A stretch of DNA of 64,000 nucleotides. It comes from Rhabditoides inermis (Eukaryota; Nematoda; Chromadorea; Rhabditida; Rhabditidae). Location: assembly GCA_963966185.1 (NCBI GenBank), contig CAWZYM010000151.1, positions 1,663,501 to 1,727,500 on the forward strand, given 5' to 3'. This document shows positions 26,206 to 36,869 of this stretch, in pieces (the first letter of the stretch is position 1; every line of letters starts with the position of its first letter). Under the pieces are notes generated by a model, which worked only from the letters and a program-made list of their open reading frames with translations, ran no database searches and was not told the origin of the DNA. A program made the position numbers and the translations under genes.

Positions 26206-27279
26206 TCAAACGCGGAGCGCGTCGTCCTTCTTCTCCGCCTCGTAGGCCTTCATGCGCTCCCGCTCCTCCCGCTCCCTGCAAATTCAAAGTACAGTAATCC
26301 ATATGCAGAATACAGTAACGGTGGTAACCCGATTATCTAGCTGATCGGAACTTCAATCACCTATACACCCATTTCAAGCTGTACAGGTACAGTACCTAAT
26401 AGTGTTCTGTCGTTTCATTTTCTGCTTTCGGCAGGCAGTCGACAACAGGTCAACCAGTAGCACTGCCACCTCGCAAACAGTGATCACAGAGAAGCCTGGA
26501 AGGAATAAAATGCTACGCTGTACTATTGACGGCATTATCATTATTCCGTAGAAGTTACCCACCTAGCCAGAGTCCCAGATGGCCTCCAAAATCAGCAATC
26601 AAGTTGACTAGCTGAAATTCAATAGATAAATTTCGAATGCAATAGGTAGCCTCACTCCATAGGCCTCTGATTCTTGAAGGAGCTCGTAGTTTAGCTGCTC
26701 GTAGAATACCTGCAATGTTTCAACTGTTATCGATCGATATCGATCGATACGCACCTCCACCATGGCAGCGTTCATTCGATAGTAGTGCTCACACATCAGC
26801 TCCGTCATTCCCTCACAGTCGCCGAGCTGCAAAACGATACGTTTCATGCGAACCCCGATACGTTTCATCTACACTACGTACGGCACTACACGCACTGCAC
26901 TACAAAACATGTTTTTGGTTTGGACTGAAAATCAATAATCATTCGATGGTAAGAGAGTGGGTGCAGAAAACGGGGTGTTACGGTGCGATCAATAAAAATA
27001 CTCTTGAAAAATACAAGCTTACAGTCTCGTTACCATAGGATGATAGACACACTCACTTTCTGCTGAAAAGAGGAAGGGGGATTTAGCAAAGCGTTATATC
27101 ACATTATTCACAATATGCAACAAATATTTTGGTTAAAAAGTGTTACCCACATCAGTGGCGCCTGAAGGCCACTTGCTAGCAGAGAAGGAGACCTAAAATG
27201 GTTCTCTCTCTCCCTCTCTCTCGCTCTCTCTCCCCCTTTCTCTCCATCCCTCCCTCTCTCCCTCCCTCTCCCCCCCTCT

Positions 27280-27342
<63 letters not shown>

Positions 27343-27874
27343 TCTCCCTTTCCCCCCCCCCTCTCTCCCTCCCTCTCCCTCTCCCCCCCTCTCTCTCTCC
27401 CTCTCCCCCCTCCTCTCTCTCTCTCTCTCTTTCCCTCTCCCTCTCCCTCTCTCTCCCCCCCCCCCTCTCTCTCCCCACCTCATACACATCCTGTGTGCAG
27501 CTCTGCTTGCACACGCAATTCTGCATTCTCTCTGTAATGTGATGGAAGTCGCCCATCGATCCCACTTTCGACTCCAAACACGCTCCTGCAATTCAATCAA
27601 TCAATACACGATAAATCAATCAATAATCACTCTTTCTACTTCTGATCACACTATGACTTTGATAAGGAAGACAAATAATTAATTCAGATCGACTCACTGG
27701 CAGTGGCATTGAAGGCGGAGCAGTGTTTGTATCCGGGGGGCACAGGGAAGCGCGGGTCTCCACACGAACAGTCGGCCAGAAGACCGTTCTGGAAGCACGA
27801 ACGGTGGCAGCCCTGCAATAGAGATCGATAATCATTGACTATTAATCAACCAATACAAGTACGAAAGAGAGAAA

Positions 27875-27912
<38 letters not shown>

Positions 27913-29101
27913 GCTCGCCTCAGGGTGGTAGTCGTAGTGTCCGTAGATGTAGTGGGCCCTGTCCATATCCTCTTTGACGACACAGTCTCCGTACGGTTGC
28001 GGCAGGCGCTGCACGATCTTCTGAAGTCGATAAATCGATATTCAATCAATAATCTTCAATCAATAAACTAAATGACCTTCTTCATTCCGAAGCTGCTGGC
28101 GAATCCGACCGGGGCAGAGTAGCCAAAGGTGTCGGGGAAAGGGTACCTGAATAACCAATATGTAATCAATAAATCAGTCGATATACTAATCGATAAACGC
28201 ACTCTGTGGGTGAGTGGATGGCGAGGCGGACGCCACTGGATTCGGAAGTGGACATGTAGTCGGATGTGTTGACGAACAGAAGCACGCGGATGCCTGAGGG
28301 GGTCATCTCTCTTTTTCCTTCCCCCCTTTCTCCCTCTCTCTCTCCCTCTCTTTCTCTCTCTCCTCACCATACATCGGCCCTGCTCTACTGCTAGTGTAGT
28401 TGTTCGTCACATCGGAGTTGAACGTGTAGCAATTACCGAATTCCGGATCAACGTGCAGTTTGAAGTCCCTGAAAAATCGATAAATAATTAAAGCAATAAT
28501 GATAGACAATCAATAACTGTAGGTCACAAAGTCTATATATTTACAAAATTGCTTACACGTCGATATCGCACTCCTTTCCGTTGAACGAGCACATCTCGAT
28601 GAACTCGTGTTTGTGCTGAAACGAGTATCGATTGATTATTGATCGATTATTGATTACGACTGACACTCTCGACTCGCTCACCACACCACAACTATGACTT
28701 TATCTCGATTTATCGATTTATCGATTACCTGCGATAGCGCTATCCTCTGCTCCTCTGAGAGGGCCGCCATTGTAAACATCAGGTTCTCTTTGGCTTTCGT
28801 AAGCATAGCCACTCCGTCCGTCATTCCCTGCAAGAGAAGCAATGAGGGAGAGAGGGGAAGGGGAGAGAGAGAGAGAGAGAGAGAGACGCACCGAGAATCC
28901 CATGGCCTTGATGGTCTCTGGGTTGGAGACGATGGCTCTCTGGTGGGGGCGCAGAGTGTGCAGCTTCCTGTTCAGTGTCGTGCGCTTCGGAATCATGGTA
29001 GCTGAAACGGAGACTTTCTCTCTCTCTCCCTCGCTCTCTCACTCTCTCTCTCCCTCGCTCTCTCACTCTCTCTCTCTCCCTCGCTCTCTCACTCTCTCTC
29101 T

Positions 29102-29168
<67 letters not shown>

Positions 29169-32156
29169 ACTGATACTGATTCTCTTCTCTCTTTCCTTCT
29201 CTATCTACCTCTTGCCCTCTCTCTACTTCTCTCCCTCCCTCCCCCTGTCTCTCTCCCCCTTCCCTCTCTCCCTCTCTTCCTGCTCTCACTCGGTGCAGGT
29301 GTAGTAGTGTAGGGATGTCAAGGGGAATTTTCAAGTGTTACGGATATGTGCTTACTGTATATCAAAATGAAGTAAATTATATGTAGTTTTGAAATAGTAT
29401 CATTTTAATTAGTTGTTTTCTTTCATTTCCGCGTTACGCGCATCGAAAGCGCGCGGTTTGAGGGCGCGCGCGGCACACAACTTCACAGAGAAAGGCTAAG
29501 CCACGCCCCTTTTTGACGTCATTTTCATAGGATCAAATCAATTTTTGTCAAAAATAATAGGTTATGACACGGTCCAGCGCCAAAAGGAAGGCACTACTAG
29601 ATACAACTTTTTACGGCGCGTCGAATGGTGTATTCCGTTTGGCGCGGGAAGATGCCGCATATTTGTGCCATCAAAGCTCCGCCCACTTGACATCCCTATA
29701 GTAGTGGTCGTTGTTGTAGTCGTGGTGGTAGGAGGAGGAGGAGTAGTGGTAGTAGTTGTAGTAGTAGTCGTAGTTGTCGTCGGCTCCTCGGTGGCTGAAG
29801 CATTTGAATTTTCCTTCTCGCACCGTAATTCACGAAAGAAGTTTGAAATATCAACGTACTAGTGAACTGCTCGGGTCCGGTCCACAGCTTTCGAATCTCA
29901 ACAGGCGCCTTCGACAGACAGTAGGGCTTCTGGAAGGATGGGAGGGTGGAAGGGTGGAAGGGAAGGGGGGATGGGAGCAACCGAATCAGGCCGGACATTG
30001 TTCGATCGTGAGTGAGCTTTGCGCATCTATTTGTGCCGTGTCTACTACATTCACACACTCTACCATACCTCGTCCCAATACTCCTGAAACACGTGTACTG
30101 TAGTGATTGTGATTGGTGATTATACGTTCTAACAATTATCAGTGTTCAAATCGTGACAACACACATAGTGATGGTGTGTGTCTCACACTGCGTCGTCATA
30201 CCTGTTCCGCCCGTGTAATCTGTCTATGATAGTGTTTGATAGTGTAGTGGGTGGGTGTGTGTGGGGGGTGCACTCACATCCTCGACCTCATACTGTCCCG
30301 CCCTGTCGCGGCACTTGCACGGGTAGGACTGTGTGGGCGTCTCGCCGTCTGGGAGCGACGCCTCGCAGTAGCCCTCCTCCGAACACGCTGGACACTCGTG
30401 GTCGTACCACACACTGAAACACAGAATGATGACGTGGTAGATTCTGGAGTGACGTCAGAGGATTCTGGTTGTCTTGAAAGTTCATTCTCGAGAAGATACA
30501 TTGCTTTTTGATGCTTCAGTGAGGCACGTTACCTCGACATACACTTTCGGGTCAACAACGACTATAAATACGAAGGTGATTGGGATAGCGTGCAAAGAAG
30601 GGGAGAGAGGGGAGAAAAAGAAAGAGAGAGGTCTTGTGAAAAGGTTAAGTGTACTAACCTACGTGCAAAACAGTACTTATCCAGAAATATAGGATATGAG
30701 TGAGTGATATGTGATATGATAACTCTCCGTTTTCTATCCGATCGCTTCAAGTGCATATCAGATTTCACACCTCATAACCGATAACAAAAAAATTGTTCTT
30801 GAAATCGATAAATCGATATCTCTCACGATTGATTGAAGCACGGCCAGGCCACCATCATCTCCATGTCGTACGTGCACACACACTTGGACTCCTGGATTTT
30901 AAAGTACAGTATGCTACAATAGGGACTACAGTACCCACAAGTACAGTAATACAGTGGTAGTCGGAGTAACCGTAACCGACCTTAGTCTTGGGTGGTGTCT
31001 CGAAGCGAATGCATTCCATGTCGAGCTTTCCCACACACTTGCAGTGCGCTTCGATTGCTTCGAAGCGACGAGGGGACTGAAAAAAGTGATTGATACAATT
31101 ATGGATACAATTTCATTTTGTTTTTATTACCGCGATGAAACGTATATATGAAAAGACATGCTCTTTTCAAGTGCAATTCAACGGAACTATGTGATGTTGC
31201 ACGATGAAGGTTCAAAACAATTACATTCTTTTTGTTATCACGCCGCAATCAACATGACGTCATTGCACCCACCGCCCTCTTCTTTCTGCTGAAAATACTC
31301 TCAGTCGTATAGTACTTGGCGGCAGGGGTGGACGTCTGCAGCTCATTCAGAGAGTCCGCGATCTCCTTACTCAAAACAATCGATAAATCAATAGATATCG
31401 ATAAGATAAGTCAATCTTCGATCAATGCATATGTAAACTTACGCGAATAATAGTTTGACGAGTTTCTCGCTCTTGGCCGCCTGTTCCTTGCGACGATACT
31501 TGGGCTTGGAGGGGTCATCGCCCTTCGAAGACGTCTTCGCATTGTCGTACACGTCCATCTGGAGACAGGGAATATGGAGAGAGAGGGGAGAGAGAGGGAG
31601 GGAGAGGGAGAGGGAGAGGGAGAGGGAGAGGAGAGGGAGAGGGAGAGGGAGAGGGAGAGGGAGAGGGAGAGGGAGAGGGAGAGGGAGAGGGAGAGGGAGA
31701 GGGAGAGGAGAGGGAGAGGGAGAGGGAGAGGGAGAGGGAGAGGGAGAGGGAGAGGGAGAGGGAGAGGGAGAGGGAGAGGAGAGGGAGAGGGAGAGGGAGA
31801 GGGAGAGGGAGAGGGAGAGGGAGAGGGAGAGGGAGAGGGAGAGGAGGGAGAGGGAGAGGGAGAGGGAGAGGGAGAGGGAGAGGGAGAGGGGAGAGGGAGA
31901 GGGAGAGGGAGAGGGAGAGGGAGAGGGAGAGGGAGAGGGAGAGGGAGAGGGAGAGGGAGAGGGAGAGGAGAGGGAGAGGGAGAGGGGAGAGGGAGAGGGA
32001 GAGGGAGAGGGAGAGGGAGAGGGAGAGGGAGAGGGAGAGGAGAGGGAGAGGGAGAGGGAGAGGGAGAGGGAGAGGGAGAGGGAGAGGGAGAGGGAGAGGG
32101 AGAGGGAGAGGGAGAGGGAGAGGGAGAGGAGAGGAAGAGGGAGAGGGAGAGAGAGA

Positions 32157-32205
<49 letters not shown>

Positions 32206-33088
32206 TCACCGTGTCTCTCACTGAGGGCACCAGTCTGACCAGACTCCTCTTGTATGGGTTGAGATTGCAGAATGTGATCGCAGGAAACTCGACTTGGTCG
32301 AATTTTAGCTGAAACGGTGAATTATAGTATATAAACAATGCGTACTTGTAAATGTTTCATTGTTGGTGGCATTGCGTATTCTCTATGCAACCATGTTCAA
32401 TGTTCAACGTTCTCTGTGACATGTGAGGTTGCTTTCGTATTCATGGTCTCTCCGATGCGCGATAGTGCGCCATTCTGTCAATCACATCTACGCCATACGT
32501 TTCAGCGTACGCACATTTGTGCTTCGAGAAAGGATGAGATCAATTGGTGTGATGCTGATGCACAACTAATGATTAAGAATATTAGACCAAGTTAGTTATA
32601 TCAGTTTTTTTTTTCTGGGACACATATGTTTAAAAAAATTCATTGTTCAGTGGTTCAATATTATTGAATTGGGGATTCATCCGGAAATATAAATGACATT
32701 TGTTATGGAGTAATTTAGTACGACATAAATCACAGTTTCCAAAACCCACCGCAATACTGGTAATCTTCTCGTGGTTGTTGTATTTGACATAGAGTGAGAT
32801 TCCGTTCCATAGGAAGAAGCACGTGAAGCAAATGAAGGCGACCACCCAGAAGGCCTTGGAGAAGCTGGAGTGAGCGATGAGGATGCGCTTCGCTCCGTGC
32901 GCCGTCGTCGTGTCCGCGAAGAACTTCAACTTCTCCTTGACCGGCAGCTGACTGTGCTCCTCCTCTTCCCCCTCCACCTTCGGAGGGAGTGGTCCCGTGT
33001 CGTAGACATCCGCGCCGGGAGCCATACTGGAGGCATAGGGATAGAAGGCAGTGTCCCCCTTTTGCAGAAGGGACACCTTACGCGGCAT
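26206..33088 (-). CDS. Degenerin/ENaC-family sodium channel subunit
   Basis: About 26 coding exons join in phase (minus): 33088-32750, 32308-32210, 31558-31443, 31369-31273, 31076-30981, 30891-30827, 30413-30278, 30083-30069, 29929-29860, optional 29794-29687, 29001-28892, 28827-28729, 28615-28557, 28468-28368, 28293-28203, 28146-28077, 28020-27919, 27812-27698, 27585-27479, 27192-27151, 27062-27057, 26826-26755, 26709-26656, 26611-26563, 26495-26396, 26275-26206. The product is 795 aa, or 759 without the Thr-rich exon. Family signatures are clear: His-Gly before TM1 (TTAHGAKRI), TM1 ([14 protein letters not shown]), [31 protein letters not shown] with [32 protein letters not shown], the pore-side [15 protein letters not shown] and TM2. 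DEG/ENaC subunits form trimeric amiloride-sensitive cation channels used in touch, proprioception and acid or peptide sensing. Length and motif set fit the UNC-8/DEG-1 branch, but the exact orthologue cannot be assigned here. Confidence 0.93.
27057..27062 (-). CDS. 6-nt microexon of the DEG/ENaC gene (CAG AAA)
   Basis: The minus strand reads ttttcag-CAGAAA-gtgagt, that is, a full-consensus acceptor and donor flanking two codons (Gln-Lys). Inclusion or skipping keeps frame between the SKWPSGATD exon (27192-27151) and the LGDCEGMTE exon (26826-26755). It would lie in an extracellular loop before TM2. Confidence 0.5.
27200..27478. repeat. CT/CCCT-rich low-complexity tract in a channel intron
   Basis: 280 bp of CT runs with interspersed C-rich units. 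Read on the coding (minus) strand it is GA/GGGA immediately after the donor at 27478. Confidence 0.95.
29013..29280. repeat. CT-rich tract with a short tandem unit
   Basis: Imperfect tandem copies of an approximately 30-bp unit (ctctccctcgctctctcact type) run from 29023 to 29110 and are followed by pure (CT)n and degenerate CT sequence. Confidence 0.9.
29312..29696. mobile_element. Tc1/mariner-type MITE, 385 bp, with TA target duplication
   Basis: The ends are inverted repeats, gggatgtcaag at 29312-29322 and cttgacatccc at 29686-29696. They are flanked by TA at 29310-29311 and 29697-29698. There is no transposase open frame, so the element is non-autonomous. It lies next to, and partly within, the Thr-rich channel exon. 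No other copy of the terminal repeat was seen in the window. Confidence 0.75.
29687..29794 (-). CDS. Optional Thr-rich exon of the DEG/ENaC gene, 3' end supplied by the MITE
   Basis: A good acceptor (tgcttcag) precedes ACC GAG GAG CCG and then a run of about 25 Thr/Pro codons ([19 protein letters not shown]). The frame stays open to a donor tcaa-gtgggc inside the MITE terminal repeat, which gives 108 nt and keeps frame on both sides. Skipping this exon also keeps frame, so it may be a cassette or simply not used. Confidence 0.35.
30069..30083 (-). CDS. 15-nt microexon of the DEG/ENaC gene
   Basis: The minus strand reads gtttcag, then 15 nt encoding EYWDE, then gtatgg, in phase 0 on both sides. 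It links the [14 protein letters not shown] exon to the [13 protein letters not shown] exon. Confidence 0.7.
31570..32205. repeat. GGGAGA (CTCTCCC) minisatellite array
   Basis: About 0.64 kb of nearly perfect gagggA-type hexamers with occasional GGGA, GAGA or single-base interruptions. It ends in (GA)n at 32150-32203, next to the donor of channel exon 2 on the minus strand. The long Arg-Gly-Arg or Ser-Pro open frames on both strands are artefacts of the hexamer. Confidence 0.98.
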
Positions 33089-33759
33089 CGCGACAATGTG
33101 CCAATGTATTTGGAGAGAGAAGGCGTGAGTAGGAGAAGATTGAATTAGGGGGAATGTTGAGAAGAGGAGGGGCCAGGAGGAAATTGAAAGGAGGGAGTGC
33201 GATGGGACCTGACAGATGCTGTGATCGTTCATATAGTAAAACAACAGCTGATGATGTCAACTATGGGACAGGGGACTGGTGAGATTTTTGCTTCATGAGA
33301 ATTGTAAGCGGTAATTTGACACTGGCAAGCAGCATCTTCAGTTTAAAAGATGTGGTGGGAGAATGCCGAGGGATCAAAGGCCTTTCGCTCTTCGCACCCC
33401 ATTATCATACAATGAGGACGGCTGTTGCAAATCTAATGAGATCTGGCTCATGAGATCTGGTCTCCTCAAACTATCAGAGTGCATTCAGAATATTTAAAAC
33501 ATTGAGGTTGTCAGTACAAAGTGAACATGGGATGAAGAGAAACTATAAAAGTGAATACCGAAACCGAAAGAGCACATAATGAACGTATCAAGGAGAGCGA
33601 GTGGAGGGGGGATGGAAATAGAGTGAAGATGAGACCCGGGGTGGTCGAACCACTGTCAGGAGACTCCCTATGAACGCTGATCAATCAAGGGGGTAACGCG
33701 GATCGTTAGGTTGACGTCAGGAGACGGGGGGGAGAGAGGGAGAGAGAGGGAGAGGGGGG

Positions 33760-33816
<57 letters not shown>

Positions 33817-34225
33817 GGGGGGAGAGGTGCAAAACCATGCACGGGACTGATCTCGGGAGGTGAGTGAGTCATAGGAACAGCTGCCTAGAATGCGCATACA
33901 ATCAGTGGAATGCACGTGGATAGACAGACATACCGCGCGAGAATAGCGGAGTGAGAGCGTTCTCTGGAGGGGAGACAAGTCAACTGGAAAGGAACATCCG
34001 GTGCACCGGCTTCCGTCAAGCAAAGGTCACATGACTAATCACTAAGTTATAAGTCAAAGTTTAAGATACAAAGTTGCGCGCTAAGAGCTGTGAACTCTTG
34101 GCGAACAAAGGACAGCATTGAGGGAAAAAGTAGAAAATGGCTGTTGCAGCCAATTGGGGCAAGCAGCCGAGTGACCTAAGTGATTACTTTTCGTGTTCTT
34201 GCGAGAATTGAGTGGCTCTCTCTCT

Positions 34226-34269
<44 letters not shown>

Positions 34270-35558
34270 ATCTATCTACCAACCCAACGAACCGAGGGAG
34301 AGGGCCTCTTTTAGTGAGAGTGCTAAAGCAAAACAAGTACCTCTCTATTCCAGACTACTTCGTTTAGTGGGCGGTCGTATTCAAGACGTCAGGTAATCAC
34401 TAATGGGAGCCAGTAATGGAAATGAAAGTACTCTAGGTGAATAAAGATCGTGAAGAAATCAAAGTGCTTGCTATTAATAGGTAGACTGGAATAATTATCC
34501 ATACGAAAAGAGTATAGCAACAACATAGTGTGCGCATTGAGTGAAATCGAAGCAGTGTATGAAACACCATGCATAAGAAATCGGTATTCAACCCTGGGTC
34601 ACACTATCCCTCTCTTTCTCCACGCGAAACGTGACAGCCATCTGACAAAGTACGTTTCACCTTGCCACACCGTACGTTTCAGTGTAACGTGGCGAAGTGA
34701 TGAATCACAAACACTCACATGACATAACACAGCAAATCTCGACGACTCTGGGATAAACTGGTAGCCACAAGTGAGTGAGTGATTTAGTATTCATTGGCTA
34801 GTGGGAGAGTAATGAGGGGGATAGAGAGTGTAGGGCAGTGGAGGGAAACACGAGGCGACAGCTATCAATGATGACAGGTATGTAAACAAAAGTGAACGTG
34901 AAGATGTGGAGATGAATAGTGTAATGATATGAAAATGCTAGAGTCTAGAAGATCAGCTGTTTCCGTGAGCGGGCGGCCATGTTTCACACTTCGTGAAAAA
35001 TCGCGGGATCTCTCGCACTAGCTAGCATTTTTCATCGCGTCTGGGAGGGTCTCCCTTTCTCTTCAGACTCCGTCATTCATATATTGAGAGCTGATTAGTG
35101 TGATCAGAGATATCACTGGGATCAGATGAGGGGAGAAGGAGAGAAGTGTAATAAGTGTAAGGCAATTATGTTCTAGAGAAAACATGTTATACACACGCTG
35201 TATTATATTGTTCCATCGAGACATGCATGTATTACACCATCATTATACATAATACTTTATACAATAGTTATCGAGTGCATGACATTGAATATCTTCCCAC
35301 ACACCACGTTGCGGCATTTTGTCAGTAGTACTAGTACACAAAATGTAGCTTCTTAAACGTTGCAAAAACGTTGCAAAATTCTTGACCTCACAATAATAGT
35401 GTAAACACGAACATGTTGCATAATGTTGCAACTCCATTAGTGTTTTGTAAAAGTAATTATTTCAGCACATCTCATTTTCTTTTTGTGGAGCTGTGCGGAA
35501 GATCATCATCAGTTTTTTTTTCAGGCACAATACACAATATAATTATTTGTGTTCTAAC
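33089..35558. other. Region between the two channel N-terminal modules: intron of the long form, promoter of the short form
   Basis: About 2.5 kb without a supportable exon. (GA)n lies at about 33727-33826 and (CT)n at 34216-34265. I looked here for an extracellular continuation of the upstream module (FPAIT-like, Cys-rich finger) and found none, which supports splicing onto the downstream channel exons. Confidence 0.5.
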
Positions 35559-36000
35559 CTGAACAACAACGGTTGGATGGCGACTTGTGAAGTTGCCGTA
35601 GAGATGAACGATCTAAAAAATAGATAGATAGCAATTGAGAATTGAATACAAAACAAATGACTTACAAAGACAATGAAGCATATGAGGGACAGGAACCAGA
35701 CGAAAAACCAGAATGAGCGAGCTTTGCTGAAACATAACAATAACATTATCCACAAGAAAAAAGTGTGAAAAAACGCACTGTTTGGTTCTTGCAATGTTTC
35801 CGAACGCATGTCCACTGGTGTTGTTGAGAAACTGCCCCAGAGCGGTTTTCTTCTGAAACGTATTGTTATTGACAAACAAAAAAATGACTAAAATGAACTA
35901 ACATTGTTGAACAGTTACAAAACAAACTTACACAATAATGCAGAATGTGCTTATTGTGTTCGTCACCTTCAGGATTATCCACGTCTGACAGAGAAGACAT
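35559..36000 (-). CDS. Alternative N-terminal module (cytoplasmic tail + TM1) of the DEG/ENaC gene
   Basis: Four exons (minus): 36000-35932, 35852-35779, 35726-35666 and 35612-35559. They join in phase to 86 aa and end in phase 0. They read MSSLSDVDNPEGDEHNK, QFLNNTSGHAFGNIA, a TM1 helix (FWFFVWFLSLICFIVF) and NFTSRHPTVVVQ. This is the N-terminal layout of a degenerin. It would splice in frame to 32308-32210, giving [18 protein letters not shown], a very natural family sequence. The other first exon (33088-32750) ends at the same phase. The channel-gating His-Gly pair is His-Ala here. ATG follows the acceptor tttttttcag directly, as for trans-splicing. The alternative is a separate truncated gene. 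Confidence 0.7.
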
Positions 36001-36869
36001 CTGAAAAAAAGTTTTTTTGTAATAACACAAAATTCGGATTGCGAATATCAGATGAACGAACAAGCAAAAGAAACGAAATCGCGGCGGATTTAGGGCGGAT
36101 TGCAAGGGAACACTGGAGCGAGTCATAAAAAGACTCATTCGTTGATTGTACTTTACTGCAACTACTATATAAAGGAAAGCAATCAAATTGAACTACTCAA
36201 GTAAACAATATAAACACCTGAATGACAAAAGCTTTGTCGATACACGACGTTTCATATGATATATAAACTATATTATAGTCATGAACTCGGAAAACACAAC
36301 GTGTTATGCAGCCAGTATCGGGCTAGTGCATTCGTGCGCACTGCCTGCCAACCCAAATTCGAAAAGTTGAATTAAACAAGCGGGAGGCGAAAACCGAAAA
36401 CAACAGCGAGGCAAATCATCTCTCTGGAGGCGGGTGGAAATGAGGAACGGCCTAATAGAGAGAGCGAGTTTCCAGTAAAATACTGATTACTGGTAATCAC
36501 ATTCGAGGCGGCGAAAATGGAAACGGACTGCGCTCGGTCCTTGGTCAGAAGGCAACGAAAATTATGAGGAAAACAAGTGCTTTGAATTGTGAGGTGGGGA
36601 GGGGTACAGTTACAGTACACTGAGTGTAGCGTCTCTGTTCTGTGGCATAATGATCGAAATTATCACAGCATTGTTTATTATGAAGACAAATGAATTTAAG
36701 AGCTGCGAATGAAATAATGAATCTGACTATAGACCAGTAGCGTGAAGAGCAAAAGAACATTCATTTGTACATGAATTCAAGATAAGAACTAGAAATGAGC
36801 AAGTCACTAGACTGACCAAGGCAAGGCTGATTGAAGGGACTTTGTCACCACTCTCACAACATAATCACA
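35811..36869. repeat. Tandem duplication, copy 1
   Basis: This 1,059-bp unit is repeated immediately downstream. It contains first exon 36000-35932, half of the second exon of the alternative channel N-terminus, and upstream sequence. Differences from copy 2 are single-base gains or losses. Confidence 0.97.

Noticed and set aside
31439..32338. Very long open frames on both strands (Ser-Pro/Ser-Leu and Arg-Gly-Glu repeats)
   Set aside because: They come from the GGGAGA array. Only the flanking segments 31443-31558 and 32210-32308 are real exons of the channel gene.
35559..36000. A separate complete second channel gene
   Set aside because: No extracellular domain, TM2 or stop region follows before 33.1 kb, so an alternative N-terminus of the same gene is more economical.
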